Assembly (NCBI GenBank): GCA_002327905.1
Contig: DCUY01000044.1
Span: 1 to 11,670, forward strand
DNA length: 11,670 nucleotides
Direction: 5' to 3'
Source: Caldifarciminota bacterium UBA2202
GTDB lineage: Bacteria; Hydrothermota; 32-111
This document shows positions 1 to 5,871 of the stretch, one piece after another. The notes below the pieces were generated by a model that was not told the origin of the DNA, made no database searches, and saw only the letters and a list, made by a program, of their open reading frames with translations. Positions within the stretch are counted from its first letter, which is position 1, and every line of letters starts with the position of its first letter. Position numbers and translations under genes: made by a program.

Positions 1-3
1 CTC

Positions 4-32
4 GTAGGGGCGGACCTGTGTGTTAAGCCCTA
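4..32. repeat. Partial dispersed-repeat-like hairpin (GTAGGGGCGGA core)
   Basis: A short imperfect hairpin pairs TAGGGGC with GCCCTA, with one bulged G. Its first 11 bases, GTAGGGGCGGA, recur as an exact reverse complement at 5738-5748 in another gene-free stretch. An 11-base GC-rich match in an AT-rich window suggests a small dispersed intergenic repeat, here decayed or cut by the window edge. The link is inferred from two copies only. Confidence 0.35.
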
Positions 33-37
33 AATCA

Positions 38-77
38 GTAAAAAAAATACTCCGTTATTGTAAAATAGCGGAGTATT
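38..77 (-). terminator. Intrinsic terminator of the first DUF3494 gene
   Basis: On the minus strand a 9-bp perfect stem (AATACTCCG/CGGAGTATT, 46-54 with 69-77) closes a 14-base loop and runs into a T-tract. It lies about 50 bases beyond the stop at 126. A diverged version with a related stem core sits in the same place after the second copy (1240-1270). Confidence 0.85.
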
Positions 78-92
78 ATAAAGCAGTATGCA

Positions 93-106
93 CGGTTTTA
101 AAACCG
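93..106. repeat. 14-base perfect palindrome between stop codon and terminator
   Basis: CGGTTTTAAAACCG is a perfect palindrome 20 bases past the stop of the first DUF3494 gene. The second copy has ACGGTTAAAACCGT at the matching place (1289-1302). The sequence changed but the symmetry was kept, so it may form a small 3' UTR hairpin that protects the transcript end. It could also be chance in AT-rich DNA. Confidence 0.4.
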
Positions 107-125
107 CGACCTCTTCAGTTCAACT

Positions 126-980
126 TTATTCTACAAGACCTTGCGTAATAGCCGGTTCAATGACAGTATTTGCATCCAATGTTACTGCCGTTTGAGATAA
201 CAGCCTCCCGTTAATTGTTGCTCCGTTAGCCACGGTAATTGCAGTCATTGATAATATGATTCCTTCCATATGTGCGTCTGTGCCTAGACTTGCCGACGAA
301 CCAATTTGCCAGACTATATTTCCGCAGAAAACATCGTCTGATAGTATCACATGAACTCCGCCTGCCACAGTTAAATCTTCAGCTATCTGGAAGACCCATG
401 TGTCTGTAGCCAAACCGGAAAGCGTGACATCAGTTGATATTCCAACTCCGGTTCCCCACTTGTAAAGACCGGGAGCAAGATTGAGGCCGCCTATTTCTCC
501 GCTTCCCAAATCTATGTAGTCAGGCGTCGTAAGACCGGCAGCTGTTGTGTATGCTGTTTCCATATCGCTTACCGCTGTTGTAAGATTCGCTGGTGTCGGA
601 GCTGCATAGTCTGCCGCATTGAGCCTGCTTAGACCTGTGACATAAATTGATGTTGAAAATACATTTGATGTATCCATTGTCTCGCTAAAACCGGTTATGT
701 AAGTCCGTGCAGCGGGACTCACTCCGACATTTCCTGTAATTGCCGTTGTTCCTGTAGTGCTGACTCCTGTTTTTGTAAGAATTACATAGTCGCCGGCCGC
801 TTTGAGGTCTACAACAGCACCCATAGCGGGGCTTGCAGGTTTATTATAGGAATCATTAGTAGGAGTAGGAGTAGGAATGATGTCTGCTTCTTTCAATGTG
901 TTAAAAGAACATCCTGCCAATACCAATAAGAAACCGATAATCGCAATTTCCAAAAAATGCGATAGATTGAACTTTTTCAT
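126..980 (-). CDS. DUF3494 (ice-binding-like) lipoprotein, copy A
   Basis: A 284-residue exported lipoprotein. The start is the ATG at 980, which follows the ribosome site GGGAGGA; an in-frame extension upstream only runs into the promoter. Residues 1-23 are a lipoprotein signal with lipobox LAGC (Cys24). A Pro/Thr-rich linker follows (about 34-55), then one DUF3494 domain (about 60-275). Recognisable family blocks are AGDYVILTKTGVSTTGTTAI, ITGNVGVSPA, PDYIDLGSGEIGG, LAPGLYKWGTGV, DTWVFQIAEDLTV, AHMEGIILSMTAIT and NGRLLSQTAVTL. The domain is a beta-solenoid found in type-I ice-binding proteins, but many bacterial members are untested, and ice binding here is only possible. It should sit on a lipid anchor in the envelope. 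It has its own promoter and terminator and is therefore monocistronic. It is roughly four-fifths identical by eye to the protein encoded at 1320-2159. Confidence 0.93.
   Translation of the reverse strand: MKKFNLSHFLEIAIIGFLLVLAGCSFNTLKEADIIPTPTPTNDSYNKPASPAMGAVVDLKAAGDYVILTKTGVSTTGTTAITGNVGVSPAARTYITGFSETMDTSNVFSTSIYVTGLSRLNAADYAAPTPANLTTAVSDMETAYTTAAGLTTPDYIDLGSGEIGGLNLAPGLYKWGTGVGISTDVTLSGLATDTWVFQIAEDLTVAGGVHVILSDDVFCGNIVWQIGSSASLGTDAHMEGIILSMTAITVANGATINGRLLSQTAVTLDANTVIEPAITQGLVE
859..876. repeat. In-frame hexanucleotide repeat (GTAGGA)x3 in the lipoprotein linker
   Basis: Three exact GTAGGA units encode Pro-Thr-Pro-Thr-Pro-Thr just after the lipid-anchored N-terminus. The other copy has only GCAGGA-GTAGGA at the matching site. 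Because the unit is six bases, slippage changes linker length without breaking the frame. The two paralogues differ here by both repeat number and flanking linker sequence. Confidence 0.6.
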
Positions 981-1035
981 AGTTCCTCCCAAGTTTATTG
1001 TTTGTTCTGAAATGAATACCATTTTGGATAAATTA

Positions 1036-1064
1036 AGTTTATCATATTCTCTACTAAAAGTCAA
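1036..1064 (-). promoter_or_regulatory. Sigma70-type promoter of DUF3494 copy A
   Basis: On the minus strand TTGACT (1064-1059), a 17-base spacer and TAAACT (1041-1036) form a near-consensus promoter. Transcription should start near 1029, giving a leader of about 50 bases. The same arrangement with the same 17-base spacer precedes copy B. Confidence 0.8.
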
Positions 1065-1114
1065 GGTAAATAAAATTATTTAATTGACAAAAGTTAGTGC
1101 GGTGTTCATCAATT

Positions 1115-1136
1115 TCTTATTATAAGGAAGATTCAT
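1115..1136. promoter_or_regulatory. Candidate upstream operator, copy A (22-base block, CTTAT-T-ATAAG core)
   Basis: A 22-base block is identical to 2295-2316 and contains the perfect inverted repeat CTTAT-T-ATAAG (1116-1126). It lies 51 bases upstream of the -35 box, and 52 bases upstream in the other copy. The DNA between block and -35 has diverged clearly more than the block, so selection on a protein-binding site is plausible. An activator-type position (about 85-105 bases before the transcript start) is inferred. Confidence 0.5.
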
Positions 1137-1239
1137 GATATTGTTTAGCAAGAGTGTGAATAGTTCGCAGAGGTAAGTTTGAGAAGTGCTTAAATGGGAT
1201 ATCCATGCCGTTCTATCTTTTTCTTATGTAAACTAAATA

Positions 1240-1270
1240 AAAAAACTCCGCCTTTGTAAAATAGCGGAGT
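1240..1270 (-). terminator. Intrinsic terminator of the second DUF3494 gene
   Basis: The 7-bp stem ACTCCGC/GCGGAGT (1245-1251 with 1264-1270) has a 12-base loop. On the minus strand it is followed by TTTTTATTT. It is the diverged counterpart of the terminator at 38-77, and it isolates copy B from copy A downstream. Confidence 0.8.
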
Positions 1271-1288
1271 ATTATAAAAGCAATGTAA

Positions 1289-1302
1289 ACGGTTAAAACC
1301 GT
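1289..1302. repeat. 14-base perfect palindrome after the stop of copy B
   Basis: ACGGTTAAAACCGT is fully self-complementary and lies between the stop at 1320 and the terminator stem. It corresponds to the palindrome at 93-106. The paired positions changed together between copies, which is weak evidence for a conserved RNA hairpin. Confidence 0.4.
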
Positions 1303-1319
1303 ATAAGTTTAAGTTTGCT

Positions 1320-2159
1320 TTATTTTGAAATCCCTGTTGTAATAGGCGGCTCTGTAACAGTGTTTGCATCCATTGTTACTGCAGATTGAGATAACAGCCT
1401 TCCGTTCAATGTAGCTCCAGTATCCATAGTAATTGCAGTCATTGATAATATGACTCCTTCCATATGGGCACCTGTGCCTATACTTGCAGATGAACCAATC
1501 TGCCAGATGATGTTTTTGCAAAGAGCTCCGCCCGACAGTATCACATTCACTCCGCTCGCCACAGTTAAATCTTCGGCTATCTGGAAGACCCAAGTGTCTG
1601 TCTCCGAACCGGAAATTGTGACATCTGTTGTTATTCCAACTCCGGTTCCCCATTTGTAGAGGCCGGGCGCAAGAGTAAGACCGCCTATTTCTCCGGCTCC
1701 CAAATCTATGTAGTCAGGCGTCGCAAGGCCTGCAGCCGTTGTGTAAGCTGTTTCCATGTCGCTTACTGCTGTAGTTAGATTAGCAGGTGTCGGAACTGCA
1801 TAGTCTGCCGCATACAGTTTGCCTGTTCCCACAACATAAATTGATGTTGAAAATACATTTGATGCATCCATTGTCTCGCTAAAACCTGTCAAATAGGTAT
1901 GATCAGCGGGACTCAGACCGACATTTCCTGTAATTGCCGTTGTTCCTGTTGTGCTGACTCCTGATTTTGCAAGAACTGCATAGTCGCCTGCAGTTCCAAG
2001 ATCTACAATAGCAACCATGGCGGTGCCCACTGTATAATCATTAGCAGGAGTAGGAATGATGTCTGCTTCTTTCAATGTATTGAAAGAACATCCCGCCAAT
2101 ACCAATAAGAGACTGATAATCGCAATTTCCAAGAAATGCGATAGATTGAACTTTTTCAT
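1320..2159 (-). CDS. DUF3494 (ice-binding-like) lipoprotein, copy B
   Basis: A 279-residue paralogue of the protein encoded at 126-980. The ATG at 2159 follows GGGAGGA with the same leader and spacing as copy A, which fixes the start. The first 15 residues are identical to copy A, and the lipobox LAGC again puts the lipid on Cys24. The linker is shorter (PTPANDY instead of PTPTPTNDSY). The DUF3494 domain (about 55-270) shows AGDYAVLAKSGVSTTGTTAI, PDYIDLGAGEIGG, LAPGLYKWGTGV, DTWVFQIAEDLTV, GAHMEGVILSMTAIT and NGRLLSQSAVTM. Copy B is closer to the usual family wording (GTGAHMEG, LSGGA) than copy A (GTDAHMEG, LSDDV), so copy A may be the more derived one. Expected location is the outer membrane, outer face or periplasmic side. 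The function is likely adhesion or ice/surface interaction, but is unproven. Confidence 0.93.
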   Translation of the reverse strand: MKKFNLSHFLEIAIISLLLVLAGCSFNTLKEADIIPTPANDYTVGTAMVAIVDLGTAGDYAVLAKSGVSTTGTTAITGNVGLSPADHTYLTGFSETMDASNVFSTSIYVVGTGKLYAADYAVPTPANLTTAVSDMETAYTTAAGLATPDYIDLGAGEIGGLTLAPGLYKWGTGVGITTDVTISGSETDTWVFQIAEDLTVASGVNVILSGGALCKNIIWQIGSSASIGTGAHMEGVILSMTAITMDTGATLNGRLLSQSAVTMDANTVTEPPITTGISK

Positions 2160-2214
2160 AGTTCCTCCCAAGTTAATTGTTTATTCTGTAACGAATACCT
2201 TTTTGGATAGCTGA

Positions 2215-2243
2215 AGTATATCACATCTTCGACTAAAAGTCAA
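2215..2243 (-). promoter_or_regulatory. Sigma70-type promoter of DUF3494 copy B
   Basis: TTGACT (2243-2238), a 17-base spacer and TATACT (2220-2215) lie on the minus strand. The -10 box is closer to consensus than in copy A (TATACT against TAAACT), so copy B may be expressed more strongly. The leader is about 50 bases. Confidence 0.82.
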
Positions 2244-2294
2244 TAGGAAATAAATTTAGTTATTTGATAATTTCTGAAGCGGAGTTTGCGAATC

Positions 2295-2316
2295 TCTTAT
2301 TATAAGGAAGATTCAT
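2295..2316. promoter_or_regulatory. Candidate upstream operator, copy B (22-base block, CTTAT-T-ATAAG core)
   Basis: This block is identical over 22 bases to 1115-1136 and sits 52 bases upstream of the copy B -35 box. The inverted repeat CTTAT-T-ATAAG is at 2296-2306. It lies in the divergent region between this lipoprotein gene and the OmpA-family gene, so a bound regulator could in principle touch both. Confidence 0.5.
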
Positions 2317-2491
2317 ATAGATAAGATTCATCCCACAATCTTCTTTTTATTGAGTTTATAAATTCAAACGATTAACATTCCTTTTCCTTTATTAATAAGC
2401 ATCTCCACACACTGCTTTGCGCGAAAACTCTTGTTCGGCAAGTAGAATGGCATGAATTATCCGGCTCTCTGCTTGTTTCATAGATATTTAT

Positions 2492-2519
2492 TTGACACTG
2501 CGGTCATGTTGAATATGTT
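2492..2519 (+). promoter_or_regulatory. Possible upstream promoter of the OmpA-family cluster
   Basis: TTGACA (2492-2497), a 16-base spacer and TATGTT (2514-2519). The -35 is perfect and the -10 matches four of six. It lies about 50 bases before a better promoter, so the cluster may have two start sites. The rest of 2317-2491 shows no gene or clear structure. Confidence 0.35.
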
Positions 2520-2539
2520 ATAAAATAAATTTTTAGCTA

Positions 2540-2568
2540 TTGACAATATAATGAAATGGGTGTAAACT
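2540..2568 (+). promoter_or_regulatory. Main promoter of the OmpA-family cluster
   Basis: TTGACA (2540-2545), a 17-base spacer and TAAACT (2563-2568) match the form of the DUF3494 copy A promoter. The transcript should start near 2575, giving a leader of about 30 bases with AGGAGG at 2595-2600 before the ATG. Confidence 0.72.
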
Positions 2569-2604
2569 ATACTTAATTGTAATTATTTCGGTATAGGAGG
2601 CATT

Positions 2605-4485
2605 ATGAAAAAACTAATGACGGGTATTTTAATCTTTGCGTGCATGATAATTTTTGCCGCACCATCTCTTTACACTTCTTCCGGAGCACTACACACCATA
2701 GGAGCATTGATAGATGAACAGAGATTCACCTTCAATATACATTTTAACGGCGCGTTGAAGGACTTCGACACAACCTTTGTATCGACAGAGACAGGTGAAA
2801 CATTGACAGCGTGGGATACTTACGGTCTGGGAGGCCTTAAGTTCGGGCTAGGGTATTCAATCACAAATTGGATTGAACTCGGATTCGTATCAAATGTTCT
2901 TTTGGACGGAATTGAAACTCCTTTGACAGCAGGAAGGCCTAATTCAAATGTCAATTACGGAAGTTTCGGTTTGGGAAACACTCAGTTGAACTTAAAGCTC
3001 ACAACAGGAAGATTCTTTGGAAAAATGGATAATGGTGATATTGGTATATTTGCTTTTTATAATATTCCAACAGGGATTCCATTTTCCAATGTGACGGATT
3101 CAGCATCATTTCTCTCCCGCGATTTCATGCAGAATTCCGGAGGTATAGTCAGGCGCTTCTCTTCAGGAAATAATGACTTTGGAGCGAAGCTCTTGTTGTC
3201 ATACAAAGTTTTAACAGCAGTGCCTATAACCATAGATTTGAACGGCGGTTATACATATCTTACAGGTATGCCCGCAAGCATGGAGCAGGGGCTTATTGAT
3301 TTTTCAACTGCATTATCATTCAAATTACGGACATTCGTTCCATTCATAGAATTCTCGGGTTACAAATACACTGATCCTCTTATGTTTGATGGTAATCTGA
3401 TAACTTTCTTCACCGGCGGCATCAGGTTTGACACTCCGTCCGGAATCGTAATCGATATAGGTTCGGATTTCAGATTGATTAAATTCACTCCTGCAATAGA
3501 GCCTGTTTTCAACACAGCATCTGATTCCATTCTTTACAATGACGGATGGGCGAGTGCAGCTAATTGGACAGGCCATTTTGGATTGTCATACTACTACGAT
3601 TTTAAGAAGAAGTCAGTGTTAAATTCAATAACCGTTATTGAAAAGACAATTTTGACAGGAAAAGTCATTGATAAAGAGAACGGCGCGCCTTTGCATGCTA
3701 TGATTACTCTCATAACCAATGATAATGATATCAAATTAATGACTGATTCTGAAGGATTATACACTGTAGAAATTGAGAGCGGAGCAATAAGAGTTAAAGC
3801 CGAAAAGCAGGGATTCCAGTTTGAGGATAAAGGCATTGTTATAGAAAAAGGAAAGACTCAGGTTCTTGATTTTGCTTTGCTTTCAAGCAAGGTTGAAAAG
3901 AGCATAATAACCGGAAGAGTTATAGATAAAACCAATGATAAAATAGTTATGGCTAAAATATCAGTTCCTTCAACTGAAATAACTGATATCTATCCGGAAG
4001 AAAATGGGACGTATAAAATTGCTCTTTACGCAGGCACATATACAATAAATGCAACTGCTGAAGGTTTCATCGCATATTCATTACCAATAGAAGTCGGTGA
4101 AAATCAGACAATAATGATGGATATAGAGCTTCTTAAAAAAGGCGGAAAGATAAACCTTAAGGGAATATACTTTGAGAGCGGGAAAGCAGATCTTCTCACA
4201 GAATCATATACTACATTAAATAATGCGCTGAAGCTTTTAAAGAGCAATCCTAAAGTCAAGTTTGAAATCCACGGACACACTGATTCTGTAGGCTCCGATA
4301 AGGATAATCAGTTGCTGTCTGAAGCAAGAGCTGAAGCAGTAAGATCCTACCTGATTAAAAACGGCGTTAATTCGGAAAGAATGGTTGCAAAAGGTTTCGG
4401 CGAATTGATGCCCATAGCAACAAACAATACCAGTGAAGGCAGAGCTGAGAACAGAAGAATTGAGTTTCTTATTTTAGGCGAGTGA
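2605..4485 (+). CDS. OmpA-family outer-membrane protein: barrel + two regulatory-like domains + OmpA anchor
   Basis: A 626-residue exported protein. The start is fixed by AGGAGG four bases before the ATG. Residues 1-18 are a Sec signal (FACMIIFA). About 30-335 is rich in alternating aromatic/hydrophobic strands with Gly turns, as in an outer-membrane beta-barrel. Two tandem carboxypeptidase-regulatory-like beta-sandwich domains follow, about 348-427 (ILTGKVIDKENGAPLHAMIT) and 434-510 (IITGRVIDKTNDKIVMAKIS). The C-terminus, about 515-626, is an OmpA peptidoglycan-binding domain with IYFESGKADL, HGHTDSVG, SEARAEAVRSYL and AENRRIEF. The two residues that grip diaminopimelate in OmpA domains are present with the usual spacing of 15 (Asp560, Arg575), so cell-wall binding should be intact. 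The likely role is tethering outer membrane to peptidoglycan; whether it transports anything is unknown. It is the first gene of a probable three-gene cluster, with a 54-base gap to the next. Confidence 0.9.
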   Translation: MKKLMTGILIFACMIIFAAPSLYTSSGALHTIGALIDEQRFTFNIHFNGALKDFDTTFVSTETGETLTAWDTYGLGGLKFGLGYSITNWIELGFVSNVLLDGIETPLTAGRPNSNVNYGSFGLGNTQLNLKLTTGRFFGKMDNGDIGIFAFYNIPTGIPFSNVTDSASFLSRDFMQNSGGIVRRFSSGNNDFGAKLLLSYKVLTAVPITIDLNGGYTYLTGMPASMEQGLIDFSTALSFKLRTFVPFIEFSGYKYTDPLMFDGNLITFFTGGIRFDTPSGIVIDIGSDFRLIKFTPAIEPVFNTASDSILYNDGWASAANWTGHFGLSYYYDFKKKSVLNSITVIEKTILTGKVIDKENGAPLHAMITLITNDNDIKLMTDSEGLYTVEIESGAIRVKAEKQGFQFEDKGIVIEKGKTQVLDFALLSSKVEKSIITGRVIDKTNDKIVMAKISVPSTEITDIYPEENGTYKIALYAGTYTINATAEGFIAYSLPIEVGENQTIMMDIELLKKGGKINLKGIYFESGKADLLTESYTTLNNALKLLKSNPKVKFEIHGHTDSVGSDKDNQLLSEARAEAVRSYLIKNGVNSERMVAKGFGELMPIATNNTSEGRAENRRIEFLILGE

Positions 4486-4539
4486 CGGAAATAATTGTTT
4501 TTGTTGAAAGGGCTTTTACAGGGTTCTTTTGGAGGCAAT

Positions 4540-5058
4540 ATGAAAAAGTTTTTTTTGGCGATTCTAATTTTAACCATGTCCACTGTTCTTTTTGCAAGTA
4601 CAGGCGGTTTTATAGATTTCATTGCGACAAGACCGTCAAATACAGTCTCTTACATTGGAACATTCGGACTGTCTATATTTCTTGAGATGGAAAATCTTGC
4701 CGGTATTGAGAACCTCTCACTGAGGCCGAAGCTGACATACGGCATCGGAACCGGGCTCATCAGAGAGGATGCAAACGAATCAAATATTGTATATTCAGTT
4801 TTGATTCCTGATATATCATTGATTTACTACATAAGAGAATTTACGGAAGCAACTAAAAACGGGTTCGTGTTTTATGTAGGCGCAGGCGCTTTGATGACTT
4901 TCAGGTTTGAGCATTATTATCTTGATTATTTCTCCGACGGAATCTACTATAAATATCCATATCCGGCACTGAAATTTGGGCTTGATATAAACCGAAAATT
5001 GCTGTTAGAACTCAGTATTTCTTCACCGGTTATGATTTCAATCGGACTGCGATTTTGA
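4540..5058 (+). CDS. Small outer-membrane beta-barrel protein of unknown role
   Basis: 172 residues. The ATG at 4540 follows GGAGG at the same four-base spacing seen for the gene before it, so I prefer it over an upstream in-frame codon that has no ribosome site. Residues 1-19 are a Sec signal ending LFA. The rest shows alternating beta-strand patterns (for example SYIGTFGLSIFLEM, KLTYGIGTGLI, GFVFYVGAGALMTF, PALKFGLDINRKLLLELSIS). It ends ...ISIGLRF, and a C-terminal Phe in a terminal strand is the usual recognition signal for the BAM assembly machine. The length suggests a barrel of about eight strands. I do not recognise a named family. Its position 54 bases after the OmpA-family gene and 28 bases before a membrane protein suggests co-transcription. 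Confidence 0.8.
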   Translation: MKKFFLAILILTMSTVLFASTGGFIDFIATRPSNTVSYIGTFGLSIFLEMENLAGIENLSLRPKLTYGIGTGLIREDANESNIVYSVLIPDISLIYYIREFTEATKNGFVFYVGAGALMTFRFEHYYLDYFSDGIYYKYPYPALKFGLDINRKLLLELSISSPVMISIGLRF

Positions 5059-5086
5059 CGAACAAACTTCATAAAAGGAGCTTTTT

Positions 5087-5446
5087 ATGTTGGAAATAAT
5101 CATTGTCACGGTTATTTTGATAGTACTCTTTGAGATGTTCCTTCGAATACTGTTTAAATTATCAATGTTTGCCACAGGGAACAGAGATGTTTATGTTTAT
5201 ATCCTCGGAGCCGCTCTATTGGTTTTAATAATAATATTTGTCCAGCCTCTTCTAAACATTCCACTGAAATTTTTTATTTATGGAGTATTACTGTATGTTT
5301 TAATGATAGCAGTTTTTGCTGTTGTTCCTTTGCAAAAGGTAAAAGATCCGAATAAGAGACTATGGTTAAATATATTCTCGCTTGTGATTTCCGGACTATT
5401 GATATTCATAATAGTCAAAGTGATCGGCAGTTTGATAGCAAAGTAG
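5087..5446 (+). CDS. Four-helix inner-membrane protein of unknown function
   Basis: 119 residues, with AAGGAG (5075-5080) six bases before the ATG. Almost the whole chain is hydrophobic. Predicted helices are at about 2-22, 36-56, 61-82 and 92-115. Short polar turns carry TGNRD (30-34) and KVKDPNKR (84-91). It has no signal peptide and no catalytic motif. By the positive-inside rule the basic KVKDPNKR loop is likely cytoplasmic. It is the last gene of the cluster that starts at 2605. I do not recognise the family. It could be an accessory or small integral membrane protein. The coding call rests on the ribosome site, spacing and helix pattern. Confidence 0.75.
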   Translation: MLEIIIVTVILIVLFEMFLRILFKLSMFATGNRDVYVYILGAALLVLIIIFVQPLLNIPLKFFIYGVLLYVLMIAVFAVVPLQKVKDPNKRLWLNIFSLVISGLLIFIIVKVIGSLIAK

Positions 5447-5462
5447 CAATTTACTATTGAGC

Positions 5463-5544
5463 GGACGGAGATTATATTTACTGCAAAATTCTTCATGGGG
5501 ATAAACGCAAGTTTATTCTCTTGCAGTGAACTCAATCCCCGTCC
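5463..5544 (+). ncRNA. Candidate structured RNA: three nested helices with a GCAA tetraloop
   Basis: Three helices nest in 82 bases. P1 pairs 5463-5473 with 5534-5544 (10 of 11 pairs). P2 pairs 5480-5486 with 5521-5527 (ACTGCAA/TTGCAGT, perfect). P3 pairs 5497-5506 with 5511-5520 and is capped by GCAA, a GNRA tetraloop. P1 and P2 are separated by a symmetric 6x6 internal loop, and P2 and P3 by a 10-base one-sided bulge. P3 includes two G-U pairs that would be mismatches on the other strand, favouring plus-strand RNA. No T-tract follows, so it is not a simple terminator. It starts 17 bases after the stop at 5446, so it may be the 3' UTR of that transcript. I do not recognise a known riboswitch or RNA family. 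Confidence 0.45.
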
Positions 5545-5583
5545 CCTCTAAATATTACTCTTACTTTATAATTGATAATGACG

Positions 5584-5606
5584 AAACAGGAATAGACTCT
5601 GTTTTT
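5584..5606 (+). terminator. Weak candidate terminator after the three-gene cluster
   Basis: AAACAG/CTGTTT (5584-5589 with 5599-5604) forms a 6-bp stem with a 9-base loop, and the T-run continues to 5606. The stem has only two G-C pairs, so it would be inefficient. It is the only terminator-like site I see between 5446 and the next promoter. Confidence 0.3.
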
Positions 5607-5737
5607 ATATTGTGTTAGATTTGTTGCTTCAGCTGTTTCATTGCCAATCTCAAAGTTTTGTTCTTCCTTTAAAATGAAGTTTAAAATAATAGATAAATTC
5701 ATTATTTAATGATATGATTCTTCATGCCAAACATATA

Positions 5738-5748
5738 TCCGCCCCTAC
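5738..5748. repeat. Reverse-complement copy of the GTAGGGGCGGA core
   Basis: TCCGCCCCTAC is the exact reverse complement of 4-14. Here no partner arm is close by, apart from the GTCTGCCCC that follows, so it looks like a fragment of the same intergenic repeat. It lies just before the heptamer array. Confidence 0.35.
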
Positions 5749-5765
5749 AGTTGTCTGCCCCATAA

Positions 5766-5868
5766 TACCTGCTACCTGTTACCTATTACCTATTACCTAT
5801 GACCTGTTACCTGCCGAGTTACCTGTTACCTATTACCTATAACCTGTTACCTGCTACCTATTACCTCT
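5766..5868. repeat. Heptanucleotide tandem repeat array, 7 + 7 units of TACCTNN
   Basis: Fourteen head-to-tail 7-base units with core ACCT end mostly in AT, GT or GC. The main form is TACCTAT and variants are TACCTGT and TACCTGC; two units begin GACCT or AACCT. A 5-base interruption (CGAGT, 5815-5819) splits the array into exactly seven units on each side. Both halves share the order of endings GT-AT-AT, so one half probably arose by copying the other. It is non-coding and lies in the gene-free stretch 5447-5994. It ends three bases before the -35 box of the next gene. It resembles in style the heptameric short tandem repeats known from other bacterial genomes. Confidence 0.9.
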
Positions 5869-5871
5869 CTC

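Larger units (their letters stand above)
41..1136 (-). repeat. Tandem duplication unit A (promoter + DUF3494 gene + terminator)
   Basis: This is one of two adjacent diverged copies; the other is 1238-2316. Similarity covers the terminator, a palindrome after the stop, the coding region, the 5' leader, the promoter and a 22-base upstream block. It fades at about 1136, which marks the likely edge of the original duplication. Coding divergence of roughly a fifth of residues shows that the duplication is not recent. Confidence 0.8.
1238..2316 (-). repeat. Tandem duplication unit B (promoter + DUF3494 gene + terminator)
   Basis: The second copy of the unit at 41-1136 has the same orientation, separated by about 100 bases with no visible gene. 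All parts keep their order and spacing. Beyond about 2316 the sequence no longer matches the DNA beyond copy A. Confidence 0.8.

Noticed and set aside
981..1064. An in-frame N-terminal extension of DUF3494 copy A from a TTG at 1064
   Set aside because: That TTG is the -35 box of the promoter and the extension contains the -10 box and leader. The ATG at 980 has a strong ribosome site and begins the lipoprotein signal, as in copy B.
877..1083. A plus-strand gene opposite the start of DUF3494 copy A
   Set aside because: It is antisense to the lipoprotein signal region and promoter, with no ribosome site and no recognisable protein pattern.
4495..4539. An earlier start for the small barrel protein
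   Set aside because: The extra residues have no ribosome site before them and spoil the signal peptide, while the ATG at 4540 has GGAGG at proper spacing.
5766..5868. CRISPR array
   Set aside because: The units are 7 bases and contiguous, with no unique spacers and no cas genes nearby.
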